Source: Streptomonospora litoralis
GTDB taxonomy: Bacteria > Actinomycetota > Actinomycetes > Streptosporangiales > Streptosporangiaceae
Assembly (NCBI RefSeq): GCF_004323735.1
Contig: NZ_CP036455.1
Location: 5,451,101 to 5,515,100, forward strand
DNA: 64,000 nt
Direction of reading: 5' to 3'
The notes under the pieces were generated by a model, which saw only the letters and a program-made list of their open reading frames with translations, searched no databases and was not told the DNA's origin. A program made the translations under genes and the position numbers. Positions 8,698 through 16,886 of this stretch are shown here, in pieces. Within the stretch, counting starts at the first letter, position 1. Each line of letters opens with the position of its first letter.

Positions 8698-9110
8698 GGA
8701 ACCTACGACGTGCGGCCGCCATCGACGGTTCCGGCGGCACCGCCCGACGACGCCGTCGGCGGTGGACGGCTTGCCGTCCAGCTCGATGCAGCCGTCGGCG
8801 ACGCCGATCATGTTGATCCAGACGTAGCCGCCGGGGCACGCCATCCGCTGTCGGCATCCAATCGGCGCACGGCGCGGCGGAGGCGGCCGGCAGGCGGCGC
8901 GACATCTCCCCGCGCCACCCCTCGGGCACGGTGCCCGTGACCCACAGCGGCGGCGCGGCGTCGGCGGCGACCGGCCGTCCAGCCCTCCGGTTCGAGGAGG
9001 GCAACCTGGCTCATGCGCCGGGCGCGGCGCATCGTCGCCTCCGAGGTGTCCCCGGGCGTCGCGCCGCCCACCATGCCGATCATGGCGGTGCCGGCGATCG
9101 ACGCGCGGTC
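8698..9110 (-). other. Degenerate coding DNA
   Basis: On the minus strand, protein-like segments appear to jump between frames (SEATMRRARRMSQVALLEPEGW in one, LWVTGTVPEGWRGEMSRRLP in a second, GGYVWINMIGVADGCIELDGK in a third). No single open frame with a ribosome-binding site spans them. The simplest reading is a decayed gene next to the repeat copy at 9111. The family is not recognised. Confidence 0.35.
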
Positions 9111-9241
9111 GCGCGACGGTCGGCCGCAGGATTCAGGCTCCCGGCGAATCCGGGTTCTCCGGGTCGGGCCGGGTCCGGATCTCGTGCAGGGTGACCTGGA
9201 GGTGGTGCTCCATCGCCTCGACGGCGCGGGCGGGTCGCCGG
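9111..9241. repeat. 131-bp direct repeat, right copy (orphan FadR-gene 3' end)
   Basis: This stretch is nearly identical to 4283-4413 and encodes, on the minus strand, the last ~37 residues of the FadR-type regulator, with no body of that gene attached. The flanking DNA is unrelated on both sides. It marks a duplication or insertion boundary. Confidence 0.9.
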
Positions 9242-9326
9242 CGGCCGCGGCGAAACGCCTGCCATCACCGCGTTTGCCCAGCCGCCACCTCGGTACGCCC
9301 TAGACAGGTCGGTTGAAGGGAGCGGG

Positions 9327-9572
9327 ATGCGTGCGAGCGGCAGGGACGCGGATTCGGAGATGCGGGTGCAGCTCATCGCCGGCCTGTCCCTCGGTGTGTT
9401 CGGCCTCGCTGCCCTGGCCACCGCGGTGACGCGGTCGGAGGCAGGACTGGGCGCGGCCGGGGCGGCGGCGGCGGTGTTCGCGCTGGCCTTCGTCCTCACG
9501 GCGTCGGTGCGCCTGCACCGCCTGCATCGGCGCAGCGGCGCGGACAGCGAACAGGCCGACGAGGAGAGCTGA
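9327..9572 (+). CDS. Small two-helix membrane protein
   Basis: The 81-residue protein has a charged start, hydrophobic segments at about residues 13-34 and 40-62, and a hydrophilic acidic end (RSGADSEQADEES). A good ribosome-binding site (GAAGGGAG) precedes the ATG at correct spacing, which supports it as a real gene. No family is recognised. It lies just after the decayed region and 320 bp before the sulfotransferase. Confidence 0.6.
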   Translation: MRASGRDADSEMRVQLIAGLSLGVFGLAALATAVTRSEAGLGAAGAAAAVFALAFVLTASVRLHRLHRRSGADSEQADEES

Positions 9573-9892
9573 GCCGGCGTCGCCGGCGGGTGCATCGCTC
9601 CGCGTTCCTCAGTACCGGGCTCGGCCACCGGCCTGGCGCCCCGCCTGCGTACGCGGTGGCGCCGCCGGAGTGATCGAAGCACCGGGCGCCCGTCACCGCG
9701 CGTACCGCTATATGCCTTTTGAGTAAGTCGCGCGTTTACGCCCGTTATGATCTTTTTATTTAATATTTACTTTCCTCTCATCCCTGAGACATATCTTCCT
9801 GCGTTGGCGAATCCCCCGCGCCTGTCACGCTCCCCCGTGCGGCCGGGCCGCTGAGTGTTTCCGACCCGGTCGAGAAAGGGTGGCGAGGGCTG
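9573..9892. other. Intergenic region with AT-rich island
   Basis: No gene is seen. From about 9706 to 9795 the base composition changes sharply: the core 9745-9780 is nearly all A and T in a genome otherwise around 70% GC. The island sits about 100 bp before the sulfotransferase start and probably carries its promoter. Such islands are typical binding places for Lsr2-type silencers. Confidence 0.6.
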
Positions 9893-10864
9893 ATGAACGG
9901 CATGCACACGGGTTTCAAGCGCAGGGCGCGACTTCTCGGCGAGGCTCTGCGACCGCCCAGGTCCGTCCTGCCCGAGCGCGGCAAGGCCGAGCGGGTGGCG
10001 GCGCCGCACGCGAAGGCCGAGGCGCCGGGCGAGCCGACTGCGACCGCGGCGAAGCCGGTCCCCGCGAAGCCGACCGCCGCCAAAGCGGCAAAGCGACCGC
10101 CGAAGGAGACCGTCGAGTTCGAGTTCGGCGTGCCGATCGTGGCGCGGCACGTCACCTCGCCGGTCTTCGTGCTCAGTCCGATCCGCTCGGGTTCCACGCT
10201 GCTGCGGATGCTGCTGAACAGCCACTCCCGGATCCGCGCCCCGCACGAGTTGCATCTGCGCACGTTGGAGGTGCAGCTCCTCGAAGGCTTCTCCACCACG
10301 TCGATGCGCGAACTCGGCCTGGACAGGCTGGAGCTCGAACACGTGCTGTGGGACCGGCTGCTGCATCTGGAGATGGGCCGCAGCGGCAAGGACGTCATCG
10401 TCGACAAGACGCCCGGCAACGTCTGGGTCTGGGAGCGGCTGCGCCACGCCTGGCCGCAGGCCCGGTTCATCTTCCTGGTGCGCCACCCCGAGGGGATCAT
10501 CGCCTCGCTGGCCGACCGCAAATCCAACAAGAGCGCCAGGGAGCAACTGGAGGCCAACGTCCTGAAGTACCTGGAGCCGCTGGAGAAGGCCCGCACAACG
10601 CTGGAGGGCCACTTCATGCGGTACGAGGACCTCACCGCGGACCCCGAGGCGGCCATGCAGAAGCTCTGCATGTACCTGGACGTGGACTGGGAACCGGGCA
10701 TGCTCGACTACGGCGAGCACGACCACGGGAAGATCGCCCCCAACCTCGGCGACCGCAGCACCAACATCAAAACCGGCCGCATCCAGGCGCCGCGCGAGCT
10801 CGACAGCACTCAGGAGCTGCCGCCCGAGCTGGCACGCTACGCCGAGCTGTGGGGCTACGCCTGA
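9893..10864 (+). CDS. PAPS-dependent sulfotransferase family protein
   Basis: The 323-residue cytoplasmic enzyme is expected to move a sulfuryl group from PAPS to an unknown acceptor. The 5'-phosphosulfate loop is S95-PIRSGSTLL, and the 3'-phosphate motif is FLVRHPEGIIAS at about 194-205. Before the catalytic domain is a ~70-residue Ala/Lys/Pro-rich stretch of low complexity. ATG 9893 follows GAGGG. It stands alone behind an AT-rich island, which suggests acquisition or silencing. Bacterial members of this group modify carbohydrates, lipids or secondary metabolites; nothing nearby identifies the acceptor. Confidence 0.88.
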   Translation: MNGMHTGFKRRARLLGEALRPPRSVLPERGKAERVAAPHAKAEAPGEPTATAAKPVPAKPTAAKAAKRPPKETVEFEFGVPIVARHVTSPVFVLSPIRSGSTLLRMLLNSHSRIRAPHELHLRTLEVQLLEGFSTTSMRELGLDRLELEHVLWDRLLHLEMGRSGKDVIVDKTPGNVWVWERLRHAWPQARFIFLVRHPEGIIASLADRKSNKSAREQLEANVLKYLEPLEKARTTLEGHFMRYEDLTADPEAAMQKLCMYLDVDWEPGMLDYGEHDHGKIAPNLGDRSTNIKTGRIQAPRELDSTQELPPELARYAELWGYA

Positions 10865-10889
10865 CCGGATCGCGAAAGGGCCGGTGCCC

Positions 10890-11351
10890 TCATGCGGCGG
10901 CCGCGGCGGATCCGGGACCGGTCCGGTCTGCTCGCCGCGGCCCGGCACGCCATCCCCGGCAGAGGATGTAGGCGGCCACGACGACCACCGAGAGCACGCC
11001 GTCGGCGATCGCGGCCGCCGCCGCGCCGACCACGCCCTGCCCGCCGAGGACGAACGCCCCGGCGGTGACGGACAGCAGCACCTTGTTGGCGATGACGATC
11101 TCCCACACCCAGCGGTAGTGCAGCGGACGCAGCGCCAGCAGGCCGAAGAGCGCTGCGAAGACGAGGAAGCCGTAGAGGCGCCAGGTCTGGGCCATCAGCT
11201 GCTCGGGGCCGGCCGCCAGCACGGTCGGCAGCGCGCCCGCGGCGGCGACCAGTGCGCTCACGGCCGCCGCCACCATCAGCAGGCGCCCTACCGTCGTGCG
11301 CCAGGGCGGCTGCGGATCGGCCGCGGCGGGCGAAGACGTGCCGTTGTTCAT
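10890..11351 (-). CDS. Four-helix membrane protein of unknown function
   Basis: The 153-residue protein has four predicted membrane helices (about 22-48, 58-75, 85-105, 112-132), a short hydrophilic N terminus and a basic, alanine-rich C terminus. ATG 11351 was chosen because AGGGG precedes it; upstream sequence in frame reads as non-coding. It converges with the sulfotransferase, their stops about 26 bp apart. It resembles small actinobacterial membrane proteins annotated only as hypothetical, so no function is offered. Confidence 0.7.
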   Translation of the reverse strand: MNNGTSSPAAADPQPPWRTTVGRLLMVAAAVSALVAAAGALPTVLAAGPEQLMAQTWRLYGFLVFAALFGLLALRPLHYRWVWEIVIANKVLLSVTAGAFVLGGQGVVGAAAAAIADGVLSVVVVAAYILCRGWRAGPRRADRTGPGSAAAAA

Positions 11352-11615
11352 AGGACCCCTGTGATATCCCGGCCGATCCGGCTTATCCGGTTTCACGCAG
11401 AGATTAGCCGCGGTCCGCGGCCCCGGCCGAACCGGTGTCCGTATGGCGTCGCTCTCAGCCGGGGCGAAAGATTCGGTCAGGGCGCAGGCCCTTCGCCACG
11501 CGCCGAAACCGCCGACCACTGCGCGCACCACCCGCCGAGCCGCGGCCCGGCACGTATCGCCACCTCGGCGGGCGGGCAGTAGTGGCTATACCGGGAATCG
11601 GGGGAGGTGGACGCG

Positions 11616-11936
11616 ATGGCGGAGTCCAAGCCGGGCGCGGATCTCGTGCTCCGGATCGGACGCGAGGAACTGGTGGTCCGCCGCCGGTACGAGGCGGTCA
11701 GCATCGTCAACGACGCTCTGATCGCACTGTGGTTCATCGTCGGCAGCGTCATGTTCTTTTCCCCCGCCTGGGAGTACTGGGGCACCTGGTGCTTCGTCGC
11801 GGGCAGTGTGGAGTTGCTCATCCGCCCGCTCATCCGCATGTCGCGGCACATGCACGTACAGGGAGTGCGCTCGCGGACGGCCGCGGGCAGCACGGTCGGC
11901 CCGGCCGCCTCGCCGGAGTCGTCGCAGGACTTCTGA
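11616..11936 (+). CDS. YrhK-family small membrane protein
   Basis: The 106-residue protein fits the YrhK domain: an N-terminal RIGREELVVRRRYE stretch, two membrane segments separated by a short loop (PAWEYWGTW), and the ending VELLIRPLIRMSRHMH. ATG 11616 lies 8 bases after GGGGAGG, which makes it preferable to the in-frame GTG at 11607. The family is widespread, of unknown role, and sometimes near stress genes. It is a single gene with no clear partner. Confidence 0.75.
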   Translation: MAESKPGADLVLRIGREELVVRRRYEAVSIVNDALIALWFIVGSVMFFSPAWEYWGTWCFVAGSVELLIRPLIRMSRHMHVQGVRSRTAAGSTVGPAASPESSQDF

Positions 11937-11957
11937 CGCCGACGGGGCGCGTGGCGG

Positions 11958-12422
11958 TCAGGCGGCGGGTTCGCCGAAGACGCTGGTGTAGGTGACGGGG
12001 TTGCCGTACTCGTCGACGTGCGCGAGGAGCCCCTCCCGCCAGTCCAGGCGCATGACGTAGACGTTGTTGTAGGGCCGCCCGTCCGCAGTGGTGAAAGCGC
12101 CCGTGGTCTGCACGAACGTCGTGTCGCCTGCCGCGGTGGCGCTGACGCGGACGTCCGTGAAGGCGATGCGGTCCATGCCCTCGGTGATCCCCCGCAGATA
12201 GCCCAAGACCTCCGCCTTGCCCGCGAAGTGCCCGGCGGCCTCCGGCGCGCCCGTGAGGGAGAGCGCGATGGTGAGCGTGGCCTGCGGGTGGAGGGAGCGC
12301 TCCAGCTCCGCGACGTCCTTGCGTTCAAGCGCTGCGAGGAACGCCCGAGTGCGGGCCTCTGCCGCGTGCGCACCGCCGAGGGCCGAACCGTCCGCGACCG
12401 GGTGGGCGCTGCTGTCCGTCAT
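11958..12422 (-). CDS. NTF2-like / SnoaL-type domain protein
   Basis: The 154-residue protein has the NTF2-like fold pattern: an N-terminal helix (RTRAFLAALERKDVAELERSLHPQATL), the central GKAEVLGYLRGI, and strands ending in YVMRLDWREGLLAHVDEYGNPVTYTSVFGE. Such small alpha+beta barrel proteins act as isomerases, cyclases or simple binding proteins. It is divergent from a TetR regulator across a 90-bp AT-rich gap with inverted repeats, so the regulator very probably controls it. The substrate is unknown. Confidence 0.82.
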   Translation of the reverse strand: MTDSSAHPVADGSALGGAHAAEARTRAFLAALERKDVAELERSLHPQATLTIALSLTGAPEAAGHFAGKAEVLGYLRGITEGMDRIAFTDVRVSATAAGDTTFVQTTGAFTTADGRPYNNVYVMRLDWREGLLAHVDEYGNPVTYTSVFGEPAA

Positions 12423-12442
12423 AACCGGACCTCCGTCGTGAA

Positions 12443-12478
12443 TATGATACTGCGTATCGTTTGATGCTTAGTATCATA
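12443..12478. promoter_or_regulatory. Inverted-repeat operators between NTF2-like and TetR genes
   Basis: TATGATACT (12443-12451) and AGTATCATA (12470-12478) form a perfect 9-bp inverted repeat with an 18-bp spacer. Inside it GATACTGCGTATC (12446-12458) is a second palindrome sharing the same half-site. The spacing and the location between two divergent genes suggest binding by the TetR protein encoded next door, probably with autoregulation. Confidence 0.6.
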
Positions 12479-12511
12479 AGAGACGGAGTGCCCGGTGTCT
12501 AGAATGGCTTC

Positions 12512-13108
12512 ATGGACCGGCCCAGCCCTGTGGAGGACTCGCTGCGCGAGCGCAAGCGGCGGCGTGCGCGCGAGTCGATCGTCGAGGCCGCCTTCGAGCT
12601 GTTCACCGAACACGGCTTCGAGGGCGTGACCGTCGCCGACATCGCCGAACGCGCCGAGGTCGGGCGGGCGACGTTCTTCCGCCACTTCGGCGACAAGCAG
12701 GAGGTGGTCTTCGGCGACGACCCCGACATCGAGACCGCGGTCGCCGAGGAGGCGCGCCGTCTCCCCGCCCCGGATCCGATCGGAGACTCACTGCCCGACG
12801 CGCTGGCGTACCTGCGGCGGTTCGCGGCACTGCTGGTCGCACGGATGACCGAGAACCCGGCCGCCTACCGGTTGCACGAGCGCATCGTCGCCGAGACACC
12901 GGAACTGCGGGCCCGCAGCCTGCTCAAGCAGCGCCGCTACGCGGAGGCCATGACCACCCTGCTCGTCGAGCGAGGGGCCGACGTACGCACCGCACGGCTG
13001 GCCGCCGAAACCGCCCTGGCCTGCTACTACGCGGGCCACGCCACCGCCGGCGGCGATCCCGCCCGCCTCGCCGCCGACGTCGACGCCGCCTTCGCCCGCC
13101 TGGTGTGA
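12512..13108 (+). CDS. TetR-family transcriptional regulator
   Basis: The 198-residue protein has a typical TetR helix-turn-helix at about residues 15-60 (RARESIVEAAFELFTEHGFEGVTVADIAERAEVGRATFFRHFGDKQEVVF) and an all-helical ligand domain. It is divergent from an NTF2-like gene; the shared gap holds repeated GATAC/GTATC half-sites that are its probable operator. The inducer is unknown. Confidence 0.92.
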   Translation: MDRPSPVEDSLRERKRRRARESIVEAAFELFTEHGFEGVTVADIAERAEVGRATFFRHFGDKQEVVFGDDPDIETAVAEEARRLPAPDPIGDSLPDALAYLRRFAALLVARMTENPAAYRLHERIVAETPELRARSLLKQRRYAEAMTTLLVERGADVRTARLAAETALACYYAGHATAGGDPARLAADVDAAFARLV

Positions 13109-13269
13109 CGCCCCGCGGCACCGTGCCAGGCCGCCGAGCCCGATCGAACCGATTCACCGCGCAACCCCGCGACCACGGCAAACACCCGGCGGCGCGGCGG
13201 TTGCGGGCGATCGACACGGGAAAAACGACACGGACGGTTTACATGCCGAATTGATCTGGCTACTGTAAT

Positions 13270-13283
13270 TGGGAGCGCTCCCA
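13270..13283. promoter_or_regulatory. CelR operator, distal copy
   Basis: TGGGAGCGCTCCCA, a perfect 14-bp palindrome. It is the binding site known for the LacI-family repressor CelR of Thermobifida fusca (CebR in Streptomyces), which is released by cellobiose. It lies about 430 bp before the GH48 start. Confidence 0.92.
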
Positions 13284-13356
13284 AGAGTGACTCAGATCAT
13301 GGCGATCGACGACAACCAGACCCGGCCGGGCGTATTCCCACGGTATCCAGGTACTT

Positions 13357-13370
13357 TGGGAGCGCTCCCA
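13357..13370. promoter_or_regulatory. CelR operator, proximal copy
   Basis: A second perfect TGGGAGCGCTCCCA, 87 bp (about eight helical turns) after the first. Two same-face sites upstream of GH48 would allow looping or cooperative repression. Cellobiose-responsive control of GH48 and perhaps GH6 is inferred from the known system. Confidence 0.92.
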
Positions 13371-13703
13371 GCCCATACAACATCCCCCATACGACATCCC
13401 CCGCGACCCCCTTTCGCCATCCCCCTGTCCCCGTCCCGGCATCCGTCCCCGGCATCCCCCATCCCGGGCGCGGCGCCCGCCCCGCGGACCGCACCGCGCC
13501 ATAATTCCGCCCGATCCGTCTGCACCGCCGGCCCCCGGCGACCGACAGCACGGACCACACGCGTCGGCTGAGGCGACTACGCAGCGTCGCCGCGCCTACG
13601 CACCATGCCCACCGCCAGGTTCGACCGCCCTCCCCGGGCGCATCCCCCACGTCCCCGCCGCCCCGGCGGGGTCTTGCAAAGAAACTGGAGGTACTCCATC
13701 ACC

Positions 13704-16631
13704 ATGGGTTCCCGGCTCTTGACCCGATGGCCGCTCGGGCGGCTGTTAGCGGGCGGGCTGGCGGCAGGGCTCGTAGCGGCCCTGGCGCCCACCTCACCCG
13801 CGTTCGCGGCGACGGAGTGTTCCGTCGACTACGAGATCACCAACGAGTGGGGCAGCGGGTTCACCGCGAACGTCACGCTCAACAACGAGGGCGACCCCGT
13901 CCCCGGCTGGACGCTGGGCTGGGCGTTCCCCGACGGCCAGCAGGTCACCAACGGCTGGAGCGGCGACTTCAGCCAGAGCGGCGCCGACGTCACCGTCACC
14001 GGCCCCGGCTGGAATCCCGACCTGGAGAGCGGCGAGTCCGTGACGGTCGGCTTCCAGGGCAGCCTCAGCGGCGGTAACGGGGAGCCCGCGGAGTTCACCC
14101 TCAACGGCTCCGTCTGCGGCGGAGGCGGCACCCCGGAGAACCAGCCTCCCGAGGTGAGTCTGACCTCGCCCGCGGACGGCTCGACGTTCCTGTCCGGCGA
14201 GGACATCGAACTCGCGGCCGACGCCTCGGACGGCGACGGCTCCGTGGAGCAGGTGGTCTTCGAGGCCGACGGCACCGAGATCGGCACCGACTCCTCCGCG
14301 CCTTACACCGCCACCTGGTCGGGTGCCGAGACCGGCCCCTACTCGGTGACGGCCACCGCGGTCGACGACGCCGGTGCGGAGACCACCTCCGACCCGACCG
14401 CCGTCGAGGTCATCGACGAGCCCGAGATCGTGGCCACCCCCGCCAACGTGAGCGTCCGCCAGGGCGGCGAGGTCACCTTCGACGTCACGCTGTCCAACGC
14501 GCCCGACTCCGCGGTGGACGTCGGCGTCTCGCGCACCGGCGGCAGCTCCGACCTCAGTGTCTCCTCCGGCGGTTCGCTGACCTTCACCGCCGACAACTAT
14601 GACACCGAGCAGGAGGTCACCGTCTCCTCGGCCGACAACGGCGGCTCGCTGGCCTCCGCGGTCTTCACCGCCTCCGGCGACGGCTACGGCTCGACCGAGG
14701 TCGAGGTCACCGAGATCGACGCCTCCACCTCGGACTACGAGGCGGCGTTCCTGGAGCAGTACGAGAAGATCAAGGACCCCGCCAGCGGCTACTTCCGCGA
14801 GTTCGAGAACGGGCTGGTGCCCTACCACTCGGTGGAGACCCTGATCGTGGAGGCGCCCGACCACGGGCACAACACCACCTCCGAGGCGTTCAGCTACTAC
14901 CTGTGGCTGGAGGCCAGCTACGGGCGCGTCACCGGCGAGTGGGGCCCCTTCAACGACGCCTGGACGTCGCTGGAGGAGTACATCATCCCGGGCACGGAGG
15001 ACCAGCCCACCAACGGCTCCTACGACCCGTCGTCGCCGGCGACCTACATCCCCGAGCAGGACACGCCGCAGGGCTACCCCTCGCCGCTGGACGACAGCGT
15101 GCCGGTCGGTGAGGACCCGCTGGCCGAGGAGCTGAGCAGCACGTACGGGACCGACGAGGTCTACGGCATGCACTGGCTGCTCGACGTCGACAACACCTAC
15201 GGCTACGGCTTCTGCGGCGACGGCACCGACGACGCCCCCGCCTACATCAACACCTTCCAGCGCGGGTCGCAGGAGTCGGTGTGGGAGACCGTGCCGCACC
15301 CCTCGTGCGAGACGTTCGACCACGGCGGTGAGAACGGGTTCCTCGACCTGTACACCGACGACGACTCCTACGCTCAGCAGTGGCGCTACACCAACGCACC
15401 CGACGCCGACGCGCGCGCGGTGCAGGTGGCCTACCTGGCCAACAAGTGGGCCGAGGAGCAGGGCAACGCCGACGCCATTTCCGGTGTCGTCGACGACGCC
15501 GCCAAGATGGGCGACTACCTGCGCTACTCCATGTACGACAAGTACTTCAAGGAGATCGGGGACTGCGTCGGCGCCCAGGACTGCGCCGCCGGTCAGGGCA
15601 AGAACAGCGCCCACTACCTGATGTCCTGGTACTACGCGTGGGGCGGCGCGATGGAGTCCGCGGAGTACCCGTGGGCCTGGCGCATCGGCGGCAGCTCCTC
15701 CCACCAGGGCTATCAGAACCCGATGGCGGCCTACGCGCTCTCGGAGAGCGAGGCGCTGCAACCGGACTCGCCCACGGCAGCCGAGGACTGGTCGACCAGC
15801 ATGGACCGGCAGCTGGAGTTCATGCAGTGGCTGCAGTCCTCCGAAGGCGGTCTCGCCGGCGGCGCGACCAACAGCTGGGCGGGCAGCTACGAGCAGCCGC
15901 CGTCCGACGTCCAGCAGTCGCAGTTCTACGGCATGTACTACGACTGGCAGCCGGTCTGGCACGACCCGCCGTCCAACAACTGGTTCGGCTTCCAGGTGTG
16001 GGGCATGGAGCGCGTCGCCCAGCTCTACTACGAGACCGGCAACGAGCGCGCCGGGCAGATCCTGGAAAAATGGGTGCCCTGGGCCATCGAGCACACCGAC
16101 GTCGGTTCGGGCGGCGAGTTCGCTGTCCCCGGCGACATGGAGTGGTCCGGCCAGCCCGACACCTGGGACGGCAGCTACACCGGCAACCCCGACCTGCACG
16201 TCGAGGTGGTCAGCCAGAACCAGGACGTCGGCGTCGCGGCCTCGCTGTCCAAGACGCTGCTGTACTACGCGGCGGCGTCGGGCGACACCGATGCCCGCAC
16301 CACCGGTGAGGGCCTGCTGGACGCCCTGATCGCCAACGAGGACGACATCGGCATCACCGTCCCCGAGCAGCGGGGCGACTACGAACGCTTCGACGACGAG
16401 GTCTACGTTCCCGAGGGCTTCTCGGGCACGATGCCCAACGGCGACGCGGTCGAGCCGGGCGCCACCTTCACCTCCATCCGCTCCTTCTACCGGGACGACC
16501 CGCAGTGGCCCAAGGTCCAGGAATACCTGGAGAACCCTGACGGGGAAGCGCCCACGTTCACCTATCACCGGTTCTGGTCGCAGGCGGAGATCGCAACCGC
16601 CTTCGCCACGCACGACAACCTGTTCGGCTGA
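13704..16631 (+). CDS. Secreted GH48 exocellulase with N-terminal CBM2
   Basis: The 975-residue protein starts with a signal peptide (cleavage near A35). A family 2 cellulose-binding module follows (about 37-135, flanked by the usual two cysteines), then two beta-sandwich linker domains (an Ig-like one beginning QPPEVSLTSPADG, then VSVRQGGEVTFDV), then a GH48 catalytic domain from about 345 to the end. The general acid is probably E394 in TTSEAFSYYLWLEA. GH48 enzymes release cellobiose processively from reducing ends. ATG 13704 was chosen as the signal-peptide start, behind GGAGG. A GH6 enzyme follows on the same strand, the classic complementary pair, and two CelR operators lie upstream. Confidence 0.95.
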   Translation: MGSRLLTRWPLGRLLAGGLAAGLVAALAPTSPAFAATECSVDYEITNEWGSGFTANVTLNNEGDPVPGWTLGWAFPDGQQVTNGWSGDFSQSGADVTVTGPGWNPDLESGESVTVGFQGSLSGGNGEPAEFTLNGSVCGGGGTPENQPPEVSLTSPADGSTFLSGEDIELAADASDGDGSVEQVVFEADGTEIGTDSSAPYTATWSGAETGPYSVTATAVDDAGAETTSDPTAVEVIDEPEIVATPANVSVRQGGEVTFDVTLSNAPDSAVDVGVSRTGGSSDLSVSSGGSLTFTADNYDTEQEVTVSSADNGGSLASAVFTASGDGYGSTEVEVTEIDASTSDYEAAFLEQYEKIKDPASGYFREFENGLVPYHSVETLIVEAPDHGHNTTSEAFSYYLWLEASYGRVTGEWGPFNDAWTSLEEYIIPGTEDQPTNGSYDPSSPATYIPEQDTPQGYPSPLDDSVPVGEDPLAEELSSTYGTDEVYGMHWLLDVDNTYGYGFCGDGTDDAPAYINTFQRGSQESVWETVPHPSCETFDHGGENGFLDLYTDDDSYAQQWRYTNAPDADARAVQVAYLANKWAEEQGNADAISGVVDDAAKMGDYLRYSMYDKYFKEIGDCVGAQDCAAGQGKNSAHYLMSWYYAWGGAMESAEYPWAWRIGGSSSHQGYQNPMAAYALSESEALQPDSPTAAEDWSTSMDRQLEFMQWLQSSEGGLAGGATNSWAGSYEQPPSDVQQSQFYGMYYDWQPVWHDPPSNNWFGFQVWGMERVAQLYYETGNERAGQILEKWVPWAIEHTDVGSGGEFAVPGDMEWSGQPDTWDGSYTGNPDLHVEVVSQNQDVGVAASLSKTLLYYAAASGDTDARTTGEGLLDALIANEDDIGITVPEQRGDYERFDDEVYVPEGFSGTMPNGDAVEPGATFTSIRSFYRDDPQWPKVQEYLENPDGEAPTFTYHRFWSQAEIATAFATHDNLFG

Positions 16632-16886
16632 CGCCGGCAGGCGGGTGCCGCGGCGGCCCACGCCTCCGCGGCACCCGGTCCGATGACCTCCGGATCGGCG
16701 GGGCCTCGTGTTCCGCGTCACAACGGCGCTGAGCATTGAACGCCGACCCGGACCGGCCGCCGGGCGCCGAAGTCCCGGCGGCCACCGTGCCGGGGTCCAC
16801 CCGGGCCCCGGTGCACCACCTCCCCATCCCCATACGGCCCGCCGTTCCGGCCCGCTCCGGTCGGGGGTCACGAACAAGGAGGATCA

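Larger units (their letters stand above)
13109..13703. other. Regulatory region upstream of the cellulase locus
   Basis: No gene is supported. The region holds two perfect CelR-type operators 87 bp apart and a long, C-rich, degenerate leader between them and the GH48 start. The last 30 bases carry the ribosome-binding site CTGGAGG for GH48. Confidence 0.7.

Noticed and set aside
13794-16877. A 1027-residue minus-strand frame opposite the GH48 gene
   Set aside because: It mirrors the cellulase codons (Val/Gly/Arg-rich), with no domain or ribosome-binding site; GH48 on the plus strand is unmistakable.
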